A DNA stretch of 64,000 bases from Amaurobius ferox (GCA_951213105.1 OX578152.1:71742680-71806679), one strand, 5' to 3'. Counted from the stretch's first letter, positions 9,661 through 21,137 are shown. Program-made: numbers and translations. Notes: generated from the letters alone by a model not told the origin.

Positions 9661-11063
9661 GACACCTTTTAATCATTTTCATGTATCACTACTTAACCAT
9701 GTTAGTCATGTTTTGATCAAATTTTTCTTAAAGATAAGAGCTTCTCTCTTATCTTTTTGGAAAATTTTTTTTTTCGATCTCATTTATTAACACTTTACAC
9801 TATAGTTGAAAAGTGTTTATGACTTTTTTCATTCTGTCTGTCGTTGTTTATCCGTTCGTACGATAACTGCCGTAAAAATGACTTTATCATAGCGGAATTT
9901 TTGTTGTTGAGACAGTCTTTGGAACATATGGGACTGTAGATGAATAATATCACCCAATTAGTTTTGGATTGAAAACGGATTGGAAAAGATTCTTATCGGA
10001 TTCTTATCGGATACGTTGATTCTTATCGGATCTAATAGTTAAACATTTTTTACGCAAAGTTAAAATTCACAATTGCTTTGAAAATTTTAGGAAATATACA
10101 AATTATCCCATTAAAAATATATATTAAAAATTTCATCAATATATCTTCCATAGTTTTTGAAATAAAATTTAAAATAATATTGACACCCATATTATACGAA
10201 GAGGTCACGTGACCCACTTCAAAATGAAATATGGCATCCAACTTTTTCCCAGAGTAAAAATCGTGATGTTAAAGATATTTAAATTTATATTTAGTGTTGC
10301 ATCCGTCCTAAAACCGCTTTATTTTTGCGTTTTTTCTGTGCATTTATGTTATGCGCCAACGCAGTAACAATGTTTTTGGATTTAAATGATCATCAAACTT
10401 TCATTATTTCTGCAACGAAGCCTAATTTTAATGTATGCAGAATGTAAACAAGTGATTATAAGATAAGTTGTATTGCTGAATATTTTTCACGTAAATTTAT
10501 TTAACTCTGGAGTCTGGAATAAATGTGCATAAATAAAATATTTGCTGATTTTACATAGAGAGCCAGATAATTTATATTTCTATGACTTCAATTGAATAAA
10601 GCATATTTTTTTCGATGAAGATTTAAGTTTCCAAGTATAATAAATTATTTTTGGACTGTGATAATTTAAAATATATCAGCGCTGAATGTATCGCATTTTA
10701 GAGAAGTTTAAAAAATTTTCATTTCAGTTGGAAAGTGTTTCTTAATCAATGCTTTATGCGTGATTGATCTTTCTTGTTTGATGTAAATGGAAAAATGGAT
10801 CTAAGTGATAAAGGTCAGTGGCACCTCTTCTTGTCCAGCAGACGCCTTATGCAATGAGTTACCTACAGAATAGTATTTTGTAGTTCAAATGATCCCCACA
10901 AAGCACAGAGGATATGATGCAAATATTTTTTTTTTTCTTATGCTTGAAACGTAGTGGACTGATGACTTATAGTTCTCCAGATATGCACATATATTAAATC
11001 AGAATAATAAGAGTTTCAGTGTAATTGTATCATAATCATTTGTCTATCAATAGAACATTTTCA
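9661..11063. other. AT-rich spacer, no gene recognised
   Basis: Shared with 61801-63615 apart from a SINE insertion in A2 (61927-62287). It contains a small direct repeat of GATTCTTATCGGAT near 9990-10030. No coding sequence or RNA gene is supported. Confidence 0.45.
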
Positions 11064-11077
11064 CAATACGTACAATC

Positions 11078-11466
11078 AGGCCAACGGCCGTACCGTGCTG
11101 AAAACACCGGTTCTCGTTAGATCACCGAAGTCAAGCAGCATCGGGCGCGGTTAGTACCTGGTGGGTGACCACCTCGGAACGCCGCGTGCTGTTGGCCATC
11201 TCGGGTGCGGTATCCCCGTGGTTTGCGCGCTAGATTTGCACGCTGCCACAAATGCCGCCGTGTTCATGCGGAGTACGATCACGTTAAACATGTGGGTCCG
11301 TAAGTCCTTCCGAGAGGTTGGTGGTAGGGGAAGGAGGGTACGGTCCCTGTGGATGCCTCCCCCACTGGGTTCCGGTCTAAATTGGGTGGCACTTCCCGGC
11401 CGTCTATACAGTTACCTTACACCTTTCTGGTAGGTCGGACGGTCTGGGTCTCAACAACAACAACAA
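11078..11466 (+). mobile_element. 5S-rRNA-headed SINE (5S + remnant tRNA + body + CAACAA tail)
   Basis: A pol III-type retroposon flanked by a 14-bp target-site duplication, CAATACGTACAATC at 11064-11077 and 11467-11480. It begins with a complete 5S-like head (11080-11196). This is followed by a degenerate tRNA-SINE head (GGGTGCGGTA to about 11253) that keeps the A-box region but lacks the ~27 nt carrying the B box. Next come the body shared with the tRNA-headed SINEs (CGTTAAACATGTGGGTCCGT onward), the 3' hairpin domain (GGCCGTC...GGACGGTC) and a CAACAA tail. It is transcribed in principle from the internal 5S promoter and mobilised by a LINE. Confidence 0.9.
11080..11196 (+). promoter_or_regulatory. 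5S rRNA-derived head with internal pol III promoter
   Basis: 117 bp aligning end to end with metazoan 5S rRNA: GCCAACGGCCGTACC at the 5' end, the box A-like region AAGTCAAGCAGCATCGGGCG, GGTTAGTACCTGG, and the 3' end GTGCTGTTGGC. It is the SINE head, not a 5S gene: it is followed directly by SINE sequence with no T-run terminator and lies within a target-site duplication. Confidence 0.85.
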
Positions 11467-11480
11467 CAATACGTACAATC

Positions 11481-12884
11481 GATAATTTAAATATTCAATA
11501 TCCTGGAATAGTGAATATAATTTTATGTGAAGAGTAATTATGTGCAAGTTTGAAACATTTTCCCCACTTTCTCTCTACAGAAATATAAATTAACAATAAG
11601 AATTAAAAAAACCAGCGTCTAAACAGATAAGTAACTTGTAGAGCTTTATGATTTGTAAAGTTTTATGATTTATAGAGCTTTGTAGAGCTTCATGATTTGT
11701 AGAGCTTTGTGGAACTTTTTGTAGATTTTTGTAGAACTTGAGCTTTTGTAGAACTTTAGCTTCTGTAGAACTTTACCCTTGTACAGTTTTCAAAGCGCTA
11801 TAAACTACTGACTTACTATTTCTAGCCATCATTTTTGGTTTTCGAAATATAAGCATTACAAACTTCATTCTTTATCTTCTTCAACTGAATCTTCTTCAAT
11901 TTGACATTTTAATCTTCTTCAATTTGACATTTTAATTTCCTTAAATTTGTCAAGATCATTGCTCAAAAACTTTGGGAAAACACATTATTTATCTAGAAAT
12001 TGGATTTTTTACTCAGCACTTTTGTCGCTTATTGTTTCTATCTATCTGTTATAGTTTATAAGATAATTTGGAAAGTGAAGCAAAAACCCCTCGGATTCTT
12101 TATTTAAAAAAAATATTTCTTATACTAAAATATTGAAATCATTTTTATATTTTCATATGTGGTTTATTTTTAGCAAAAATGTGCAAAGTTATTATATTTT
12201 TATGTATTAGATTCAGAGATATAAGCGTACAAAGTGTTTACAATTTTAGTAACACTCCGATTTCAGTCGGATAAGTGATTCAGTTAAATTAATGTTTTAT
12301 TGAATTATATAAATTTTTAATTAGGAATTTGCATGCATTTGTTTATGATTTTTTTATTATTTATTTATTTTAGTATGATTAAGATACTCTTAAATTATTA
12401 TGTGCTGTATTTTATTATCAAATGCATTTTATCTTTTCGTCACATCATAACAAACATTAACGTTAACACAGTCTCAAAAATGTTTTATAATTCTGCAATT
12501 TTATTTTTGCAAAATTCATAATATGTAATACACGTATAAGCGTGAAATTAAAGATAAGCATGAACGCCTAAATATTTACATATTACTCATCGTAAAATTA
12601 TACATTCATTTGAAATTTAAAATAAAAATACTGCGTATATAACCTCAAGCAAACCAGAAATTTCGATGGGAGAACAGCAAATATCATTTTACACTTTTAT
12701 GTGATGTAAGAATATTAAATATGCTTGGGTAGGTTTTCAAAAAATTTAAATTAATGGTTGATAGTGTTGTGAAAGAAATATTTAATTAGTCGGGTTATTA
12801 GGATTTTTAGAGAAATTACAGTGTCTTAGAAAAGTATATTTTTTATAATTCAAGGGTTCAGAGTTTAAGTAGTTTTTTTTTTTT
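11481..12884. other. AT-rich spacer with degenerate short repeats
   Basis: No gene recognised. Between 11635 and 11790 a phrase like TTTGTAGAACTTT or TTGTAGAGCTTT recurs about ten times with variations. At 11877-11936 the phrase TCTTCTTCAATTTGACATTT occurs twice. The rest is plain AT-rich DNA with homopolymer runs. Confidence 0.5.
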
Positions 12885-13275
12885 TTTTTACTGACAACTT
12901 CTTTAGCTGACAACTTTACCATTTCTTAGAAAACGACTTTTAAGTTGTTCTGTAAATTAAAAATTCTTATTTTAATTTAACTGGTTTAACTTTTTAAACT
13001 GATTTTAACTGATTTTTACTGATTTTAACTGATTTTAACTGATTTTACTGATTTTAACTGATTTTAACTGATCAGTTAAAATCATCAGTTCACTGATCAG
13101 TTAAAACTTTTTTTGACTGATTTTAACTGATTTTAATTGATTTAACTTTTTCAACTGATTTTAATTTAACTGATTTCCTATTTTTTTTAACTGACAACTT
13201 TACTATGTCTTAGAAAACGACTTTTAAGTTGTTCTGTAAATTAAAAATTCCTCTTTTAATTTAAAAAAATAGTCT
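12885..13275. repeat. (AACTGATTTT)n array bracketed by ~80-bp direct repeats
   Basis: A 10-bp motif (TAACTGATTT) is repeated about a dozen times at 12990-13165, with a small inversion near 13065-13110 where CTGATCAGTTAAAAC appears in both orientations. The array is bracketed by two copies of a segment containing TTAGAAAACGACTTTTAAGT and TTCTGTAAATTAAAAATTC (about 12900-12985 and 13190-13272), so the whole looks like one tandem unit with internal expansion. Confidence 0.75.
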
Positions 13276-13507
13276 AAATAGGAAAAGTTGCATTGCTAAA
13301 AGGTAATTCTATAGGTATGTGCAAGATTTATTTTTTTAATATTTTGATTAAGGAAAAACGTATTTTCTCGTTAGACTACTTGACCTTAATGATTTACTTA
13401 GTGTGAATAAGTAATGATTTAGACTAAATGAAAACATATAATGAATCTAATTATATTTTTTGCATTTATTGCACTTTACAATAACAAACTAATGTTGAAA
13501 ACAAAAC

Positions 13508-15755
13508 TATTCACTGTCTGATTCGAAGCCGTCAGGATAGTCTTCTAATGCTTCTCCGATTTTTCAAGTTGACTGCAAGTTTTTAAAAAAGTCGTGTTGT
13601 ATTGGTGGTACAAAACTAATGGGCGAAATGAAAACGTTGTACTTCTAGTTGGATATTGGAACAGGTTCTTTATATTTGGCGGGCATGTGGAGAGCACTGA
13701 ATTTCAAAGGGCGACCACGTTGTTACTTCAGACAATCAATATCTTGAAATGGTAGGCTGTTGTCAACTGCATATTTAAATTTCATTTTTTGCTTCCTTCT
13801 TTCAATTCGAATCCAACGTATGCTAAGTCAGTTAAGTTTATTTTTTTTCCTGCTGTTTTCTTTCGAAATGTGAACTTCTGTGATAGACATTGTAAATCTT
13901 TTATGTCATTAGCTGTTACACGCTGAACATCAAATGCTGAAGGTTTGTTTCATGAGAGCATTTTTTATAAGTTCAAACCACTCCTCTGCTGTGTAAATAC
14001 ATAATGCCATTTTCTTTTTAATCTCTATTTGTGCAAAGTCACTGACATTTGGTAAGAAGGAATGTCCTGATTCCATATACTTGTGATCCCAGCATTTTAT
14101 ATTGAGCTTTTCTACCGCATAAAACATCGTAGACACTATATATTTGTTTCGGTTCTGCCCACCTATTGAATCACTGTAAGAAACAACGTGAAGATCTTCA
14201 GTTGACAGTGTTCCTCCGCAAGATTGAAGATATTTATATATGAGTGATCCAACTTCGCTAGCCCCTCTCTTTGCTTCATTTTCCAGCCAAATATTCATGG
14301 TGGCGTTTCTGTCACCTAGGTTATGGATATCTAGGTTGTAGAAGCATAACTGCCTGTTGTAGAATACTTTGTATGTGTTGATGTAGAGAATTGGTTGTGT
14401 TTTTCCTAAATCAAAGGATCTCATCAATCCTTTCCTCTCATCAATCTCATCAATCTTCCTAAACGCAATAAAAATTTTCTCTTGTTGGGACTCTATTATT
14501 TCTTCCCCTCTGGTGGTGTCAGGACATCTCAGCTTTATTAGTGCCTCCAAAGTCTGCTGATCCTTAATTCAGACGCTTCAATAGTGACCTTAAAACTGTC
14601 ACTTATTGCAGGTATCAATCTTCGGCACATAAAACGATACATGTGGAAACACCGTCTTAAACAACGCCCAGTACAAGGAGAGGGATACAGGATTATCGGG
14701 ATAAGCTGTCTGGTAAAGTGCGTGCATTTTTCTAATGTTGAGTTCAGGATTCAGATATACTCTATCACTTCTAGAGTAATGTGACTTGTAGTTTGAAAAA
14801 ACATCAATATATTACTTTTGACACTGTTAATCACGTCTTCTGGAGTTTTATTCGGAGGTTCCTTCCTGCCTCTTTTATCTGGTGAAATAACACCATTAGC
14901 ATTCTTTAGAGACAGTGCAGAGTTGAAACTACAATTCGATATCCTAAGAGTTTTAGCGTAGACATCTTTGCAGATTTGTACATCTCCTAAATAATATTTC
15001 CTGGAGTATTGTCTGTGAGACACAGTATTACCTGCTATACATCTCACTTTCTTAAAAATTTTGGCTGTCCCACACAGAAAAGACGTCTGTACATCCCAGC
15101 TATTCGTATTCCAGAAACGCTTAAAAACACCTCTTCTGCTTCTTCTTTTAAACCGATACATATATTTTTCTTGCACGTACAGTGAAAATAAACAAATGTT
15201 TTTCTGGAATACATTTTCCTTGCTTTGTAGTAAATTTTTTTCTTGCGTTGCGTCTTGATTTACAAGGCACAATCTTGTTTGGTTTCCCTGTCTTCATGAT
15301 ATTTTTTGTTGTTCCTCAACTTTTTCAAGCTGACCAACACAATGAGAAGAAGTTTCCAATTCCACGGTCACATCAGCGCCCACCATTACGGAGTAGCTTC
15401 CACCCGGTCTATCAGCGGTGGAACATCATTATGTTCAGCATTATTTGATGTACAAGGATGAGGGCTATCTGCTTCATCCACACCTTATTATGCAATTTAG
15501 TCATAATTGTTATTTTTTATTCATTATTATTTAATGAATCGATCAAAATAAATTATTTTATACAAAATACTAAAAAAGCAATAAAACCAAAAATATGTAA
15601 CATCACCTACCTATATTATCCTCATTAGAATAACACTCATAATCTGGATTATCTGTATAAAAATCTGAGCAATCAGACCTTGAATCAGTTAAAATGTCCA
15701 TTATTTCTTCTAAATCCTCAGTATTGGTGAAATCTAAATAAGTACCAAGTATCTA
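13508..15755 (-). pseudogene. DUF7869-type multicopy gene, frame-broken, with a candidate intron
   Basis: Reading on the minus strand: an acidic first exon (EDLEEIMDILTDSRSDCSDF, about 15755-15611) ends at a consensus donor (AG|GTAGGT). Downstream are a Cys/basic region (KTGKPNKIVPCKSRR) and FKRFWNTNSWDVQ. Then come YSRKYYLGDVQICKDVYAKT and SPDKRGRKEPPNKTPEDVIN (in 14751-15272), YLNPELNIRKMH and VPKIDTCNK in another frame (about 14625-14760), and a 206-codon frame (13930-14550). That last frame has the signature SYSDSIGGQNRNKYIVS and ESGHSFLPNVSDFAQIEIKK. A further broken tail ends near 13508. This order matches the arthropod multicopy family annotated as DUF7869, whose role is unknown but which looks transposon-like. 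At least three frame changes and several stops inactivate it. Confidence 0.6.
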
Positions 15756-15920
15756 AATAGCAAGAGGCTTCGCCACTGATTAAACAGTGGATTTAATCTT
15801 ATTGAGTCGTTAAAAATTACGTGTAAAACAAGTATTTAATGCATACATTTAAAGGACTTTGGAGGGTTCTGTACAATACCGACAATGTCAATTTACTTAA
15901 GTTCCATGTACCTTTTCTCG

Positions 15921-16003
15921 AGATATACTGAGGATACAGGTTTAATTCTTGCTTTAACTCAATGGATAATTATTTTTATATTGAAGTGAGTATTTAGGAT
16001 AAC
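15921..16003. other. Start of diverged part of the tandem unit
   Basis: From here on B1 and B2 differ by several substitutions per 100 bp, whereas 14227-15920 is identical to 31040-32733 with no indel. No gene is present. Confidence 0.7.
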
Positions 16004-17345
16004 ACTAGCAGCATACCCGTTCTTCGAACGGAGTTTGTTATATAAAGAAACTTAAAATTCAAAATCATGTACAAATTCCTATAGTACACTAAATGACATT
16101 GCCAATCAAAATATTCTATTAAAATGTTTAATTTAATGCTCCTAAAAATAAGTTTTAGAATATCTGTTCTTGCTGTACAAAATTATCTTCACGGGCAGAT
16201 CTGAAGAATAAAACATCCTGGTCTCGTTTGTAAACAAGTTTGTAAAAAATATAAAATTGAATCAATAGATGCAAAATAAAAGCGTTGAAATTGTCTGGGA
16301 CCCATAGTACTTATATTCTCGAAGATTAGAAGATTTTCTCGAGTATTAGTAGGCGATTACACGTACTACATCATATGAGCTTCTAAAATCTTTGCAAAAT
16401 AAAACACATGGCGTAATAAATCGAAAATGTTAACAGTCCCCGCAATTTTTAAATCAGGAGGTAGTAATTCATTCCAATATATGCCAATATATATAAAAAT
16501 ATATGCCAATATATATAAAAATATATGCCAATATACTTGTACTACTTATATTCTCGTAGATTAGAAAATATACCCGTGTATTTATAGAAGACTGCCAGTA
16601 AAAAACGTACAATATATGAGTTTCAACAATTTTTGCTTGCATAAAGCTATCTCTATGAAAGGTGTAATTGTTCATTTTTAATTAAAATATCGGCAACCAC
16701 TGGTCTTAGAAACTTGAAACATGGACTAAATTTTAAGAGAGGCTATTTCAAGGCTACCCACAAAATATCATTAAATTCGGTTTAGTTGTTCTACCGTGAT
16801 GATGTGACAAACATACATACAAATAGACAGACAGACAGATTTTCAATTTTATATATACCGACTAGCAGCATACCCACTCTTCGTAAGGAGTATATATATA
16901 AAGAAATTTAAAATTCATAATGATGTGAAAATTCCTATAGTATACTGGATGACATTTTTGATCAAAATATTCTGTTAATTTATTTAATATAATACTCCTA
17001 AAAAGAAGATTAAAAATCTCTGTTCTCGCTATACAAATTTATCCTCACGGGTATATCTGAGGAACAAAACATCCTGGCCCCTTTTGTAAGCAAATTTACA
17101 AAATATATGAAATTGAATCAATTTATGCAAAATAAAAAACGTTAAAATTATATGTGTCGAAAAAGAATTCATTACAAATTCCTTTATAGGATTCTAATAT
17201 TCCCATCGATACTTAAAATTGAAAATATAAAATATTCTACCTCTGATTCCCGGGGAAGCAGAAGGTTGATGACAATATTTGAGCACTTTTCTTCATATCT
17301 ATCGTTTTCGTGTCTGAAAATACTTAAGTTTAATTAAAATAAAGA
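16004..17345 (+). repeat. Two head-to-tail copies of a retroelement-like repeat (ACTAGCAGCATACCC start)
   Basis: Copy 1 begins ACTAGCAGCATACCCGTTCT at 16004 and ends with GACAGACAGACAG then a T-rich run and TATATATACCG near 16860. Copy 2 starts immediately with ACTAGCAGCATACCC at 16861, diverges by about 15-20% and fades near 17345. The start motif can fold (CCGTTCTTCGAACGG), and the GACA/TATA-rich end is typical of short interspersed retroelement ends in arthropods. Copy 1 also has an ATATATAAAAATATATGCC microrepeat near 16480-16530. Type unassigned. Confidence 0.6.
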
Positions 17346-17720
17346 TATCTCAAATTATTAGCCGAGTCGGTTTTCATTTTTTAGATTATATATAATTTCA
17401 CCACAAAAAATTATGTACATATTTACAAATCATTAATAATTATTTTTACAGTGATCTTAGGTCCATACTGTTCACTGATCGGCAGTTCTTTCTCATCTCT
17501 GGCTTTCGTTCCTCAAAGTTCCAGCAACATGTGTTAGGAGTGACGTCATGGAAATATTTATTGCGCAGTATGTCTGCTATAAGTGGCTATTCTGTCAGCT
17601 CACCCAAGTTAAAACATCATTAGCGCCATCGGCAGGGCAGAATATAAAAGTTCAATGTACCAGTTATTCGACACTCTACTTTTGAGTTTCAGTGCAAATT
17701 TCACCTGAGACTCAACATCT
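17346..17720 (-). repeat. Candidate 3' LTR or 3' UTR of the BEL/Pao element
   Basis: On the minus strand, directly after the pol stop codon (17712), the sequence reads TGTTGAGTCTCAGGTGAAAT, a plausible TG start of a BEL LTR. No matching 5' LTR is present because the element is truncated upstream, so the LTR call rests only on position and the TG start. B2 carries the same segment at about 34140-34516. Confidence 0.4.
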
Positions 17721-18416
17721 ATTACTGTCTGTAACTTTGAGGACTCGAACAATACGTCCTGCTCGTGTAGTCACATAACGATGGTCAGGTTCCCTTGCAG
17801 CGTCTTTACTACTAGGAGAATCAGTCATGGTCTCTTCAGTACTGTCTGACCTGGCAGGTTCATCTTGAGTGGGGTCAGAGTGAGCACCATCGTCCTCTAA
17901 TTCCATCGGGCACAGTTTCCGAACTGGTCGGATGAAAATACCTGATCTGGTCTTTATTTTGGCTAGACGTACCAGTCCATCTTTGCTAGGATATACGTCT
18001 AGAATCTTTCCTAACGGCCAATTAATTCTTTCCCCATTGTCAGTCCACACTAAGACAATATCTCCCACCTTTGGGGTATGCACTTTGCTGTTCTTCATGT
18101 GGCTCTGGCGTAACTGTCCCAGATATTCAATACGAAACCTAGCACGAAGATCTTTCAAAATTCTTTTTCGGTATACTAATCTTTTGTTCAACTGTTCTCT
18201 ATCTAACTGGTTCAAATGATCTAAATCAGCAACACTATTATCTTTGTTTTCCTGTGAAAACATTGCAGGAGTTAGGTGACTCAGGTCATTCACGTCTTCC
18301 GATACATAAGTTATTGGTCTTGAGTTAAGTAGGCTTTCACAATCACATAAGACCGTTGCCATTTCTTCATAACATAAAGATGTTTTTCCAAGAACTTTTC
18401 TCAAAGTCCGTTTCAT
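17712..18416 (-). pseudogene. BEL/Pao pol C-terminal region (integrase end and DUF5641 domain)
   Basis: A 234-codon open frame. It begins with LLNSRPITYVSEDVNDLSHL, the end of the BEL integrase, followed by a coiled basic region (RKRILKDLRARFRIEYLGQL) and the DUF5641 chromo-like domain (VGDIVLVWTDNGERINWPLG, then VRLAKIKTRSGIFIRPVRKL). After it is a Ser/Asp-rich tail. DUF5641 is the usual C-terminus of BEL/Pao polyproteins and is thought to help target integration. The frame is separated from the integrase core by stops and a frameshift at 18417-18450. It stays open here, while the B2 copy has a Trp-to-stop change. Confidence 0.85.
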
Positions 18417-18449
18417 AAGACCAACTAACCGCTTCTAAAATCCACCCCA

Positions 18450-19406
18450 TCAAGGAGCTGAAGTAGCAATGAATTTCCAAGTAATCGGTTCAATACTTAG
18501 TTTCAATTCTTCCAGATTGATGGTTTTAAGGAAGTTTTCAGACCCGACAAAATTTGTCCCATGGTCAGAATAGATTATACACGGTCTTCCTCTGCGTGCT
18601 ATGAATCTTCTAAGTGCCAAAAGAAAATTATCAGTAGAAAGAACTGTTAGCAGTTCCAAATGAACAGCTCGATAAATGGCGCATGTCATAATTAGAATCC
18701 ATGTCTTTTGTCGAACTTTACGAATTAAAGGACCTGCTACAACTACTCCAATTATCTCAAATACAGAGGCATCCTTCACTCGATCTTCAGGTAAAGTTCC
18801 TACAGGAATATGCTGTGGTCTTACACTAAATCTTTGACATACGACACATGTTTGGATAACTCTTTTGATAGTTCTACTTTTCAGTATCCAATAATTTTCT
18901 CTTAACGCAGCCATTAAAGATTCTACTCCAGCATGTCCGAGTTCTTTATGTTTCCAAATTATCAAACTCTTAACCACATTGTGGTCCGTTGGCGGAACAA
19001 TTGGAAATCTGAAATTGTCTTCATCTGCTCGCATGAAAACTTTCGTCTTGATTCTTAAAAGTCCATTAGAATCTGTAATAATTGATAGGGATTTAAGTCT
19101 GCTATTATTTTCGTTCAAGAAAACATCCTTTTGTACTTTCCTCAGAATCACAAGTTCAGCCTTTCTAAGCTCATTAGCATCTAACTTCCCAAGTTTTCTA
19201 TCTCCAGATTTCTTAGCATTTTCGGCAAATCTGTATATCCATCCAGTGACTCTTATTAATTTCTGATATGGGGATATATGATGATAATAATCATCTTTCT
19301 CTTCATTTATAGATGATACTATGATCTTCTTTTTCTCTGAATTTACCCCCTTTTCATCTGGAATCAGTTCGAAATCAGGCCAGTTATCCCTAGAATACTT
19401 CAACAC
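18450..19406 (-). pseudogene. BEL/Pao pol: integrase H2C2 zinc finger and catalytic core
   Basis: 318 codons on the minus strand. The zinc-binding H2C2 domain is clear (HKELGHAGVESLMAALRENY, then TCVVCQRF). In the catalytic core the segment that normally holds the first Asp (GxDxxGPL) reads GVVVAGPL, so the first catalytic Asp is replaced by Val. The second Asp lies in YSDHGTNFVGSENFLK. The same Val is present in B2, so the loss predates the tandem duplication. The upstream part (residues 1-100) is the RNase H-to-integrase connection. Confidence 0.87.
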
Positions 19407-19409
19407 TTA

Positions 19410-19949
19410 TCAAAAATTTCTTTTGATAAGTGTTTTCACAGAACATCCTCTTGATGGAAGATCCACAGGGTTCTGAACCCCCGGTATGAAATTCCAATCA
19501 TTAGCGGATGATAGACTTCTGATTTCCAGTATTCTATTGGAAACAAAAGTAACCCAAGGACCCTCACTTTTGATCCAATATAAAGCGTCCATTGAGTCGG
19601 ACCAATAAAATGTCTCAATATCTTCCATACTTAGATCCTTCTTTACCGTGTCTGCCAAACTTGCTCCAATGTTACAAGCTAATAACTCCAATCGTGGTAT
19701 GGATATACCTTTTAAAGGAGCTACTCTTGCTCCTGCTTGTATTAACAGGCAGGTTACTCTATTTTCCTTTTCTGCTCGAAAGAAAATACAAGTGGCATAC
19801 GATAACTTGGAAGCATCACAAAACACATGTAATGTCAGCTGCGCATCATTGAGGTCTAAACTGGATAGTCTGCGGGGAATCCTAGCGGTTTTCAATTCAT
19901 GTAGTTGATTCTTCCAATTATCAAATTTTTTAACAATGTCATCAGGCAA
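19410..19949 (-). pseudogene. BEL/Pao pol: RNase H domain
   Basis: Contains the RNase H catalytic landmarks in order: LHVFCDASKLSYATCIFF (Asp), SIPRLELLACNIGASL (Glu), FYWSDSMDALYWI (Asp) and the end NPVDLPSRG typical of BEL/Pao. It would remove RNA from the RNA-DNA hybrid during reverse transcription. It is a separate frame from the reverse transcriptase above it because of a frameshift near 19945. Confidence 0.85.
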
Positions 19950-21137
19950 TGCAGAGTCCCACGATGCTTTCTTTCATTTTCCAACATTCCCGTAGAAGTT
20001 TTGGTATTAAAGTCACAGGACATGTAAACCCAATTGGGTCAAATATTCTATGTGCTACAGATAAGATTCTTTTCTTTGTGACGGGCTTTTCATTGTCTGT
20101 ATCGATGAACAAACATGACAAGGTATCCTTCTCAATGTTCCATGAAAGACACAACACCGGTACATCCGTTTCTTCAGCATTCAGCCCATGAAATTTTGTA
20201 CATGTTTCTCTTCTGAATAAAACTCGTTGTTCCTCCATCCACGTAGGTCGAATTTCGCTGATGACAGAAGTTTCTGAGACTCGGTACGAAAATGCTCTAA
20301 TTCTTCTATTGTATCGACACTTGCAACGCAGTTGTCAACATACATAGAGTCTTTGAGTTTTTTAGTAAGCTCTTTTAGCGGTTCTGTAACTTGATCCAAA
20401 TGGTGAGTCAATCCATCAGCAAGGAGAAAAGGGCTGCAGGATATTCCAAAAACAACTCGAGTGTGTCTGTAAGTGATTACTTTGTGAGGATCGCCGTCCT
20501 TCCACCACAAAAACTGCAAAAAGTTCCTGCCATTTTCGTGTAAGCTTATTTGTAGGAAAGCTTTTCGGATGTCAGCTATTACTCCGATATTACCCCACCT
20601 GAATCTGTTCAGAATTGATGGTATCAGTGCGATCAACTTGGGTCCCTTTTCAAGGCATTCGTTTAACGATACAGAATTGTGGGTTTTGGCTGACCCATCA
20701 ACAACCAGTCTAATCTTGGTCGTTGCTTGTTCCTTTATCACTGCTCTATGAGGCAAGTAGTGTACGGCGAAATTTTTATCGGTAATTTTTTCAAGGCCTG
20801 GACTAATTTCTTCTATTATACCCTCCTTTTCTTATTCGTCAAATACCTTTTGATAAGCTTCTAGCTTGTCAATCGAATTAAGGGATTTTACTGTGTTTTT
20901 AAGCCTTTTTTCGGCCAAGTCCTTGTGATCAGATAATGGCTGATGTCCATCTAACCATGGTAAGCATACTTGGTATCTGCCTGTTTGGTCTCTGGAAACA
21001 GTCTCGTGAAAGTGTCTTAAAGCAAGATCTTGTACTTCTAATTTTGTTCGATTTTCACTCAGATCACTAATGCCCAAAGAATCTAAGTTCCAGAGATCAT
21101 TTATCTTAGCATTTTTTACACGTAGAGATAGCAACAA
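19942..21137 (-). pseudogene. BEL/Pao pol: reverse transcriptase, split by a stop
   Basis: The N-terminal piece (20832-21137) ends at a TAA that replaces a Trp codon still present in B2. The main piece (20181-20756) has RLVVDGSAK, IADIRKAFLQISLHENGRNF, VFGISCSPFLLADGL and the catalytic box MYVDNCVAS. The box normally reads YVDD in BEL/Pao, so the second Asp is Asn in both tandem copies. The third piece (19942-20238) is the thumb/connection region. With the Val in the integrase this shows that an already dead element was duplicated. Confidence 0.86.

Larger units (their letters stand above)
1..11152 (+). repeat. Segmental duplication block A1 (direct repeat of 52957-63707)
   Basis: Nearly every landmark of this stretch recurs in the same order and orientation in 52957-63707: the exon-like segment at the start, the 155-bp repeats, the reverse-transcriptase repeats, the Tc1-like element, the tRNA-like fragment and the start of the 5S-headed SINE. 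Similarity is roughly 85-92% over most of the length by eye, with many small indels, so this is an older duplication than the B1/B2 tandem. The left boundary lies at or before base 1, so the full length is unknown. The right boundary is set by the sister copy, which stops inside the 5S sequence. Confidence 0.9.

Noticed and set aside
11080..11196. Functional 5S rRNA gene
   Set aside because: No terminator, direct fusion to a SINE body and enclosure by target-site duplications show it is a retroposon head; the same applies to 58227-58343 and 62167-62284.
11161..11433. ORFs reading MWVRKSFREVGGRGRRV at several places
   Set aside because: They are translations of the common SINE body in each copy and have no independent coding support.
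12333..12521. 62-codon plus-strand ORF rich in Phe/Ile/Leu
   Set aside because: A membrane-like composition expected from AT-rich DNA; no conservation partner and no motif.
16469..16675. 68-codon minus ORF rich in Ile/Tyr
   Set aside because: A translation of the ATATATAAAAATATATGCC microrepeat.
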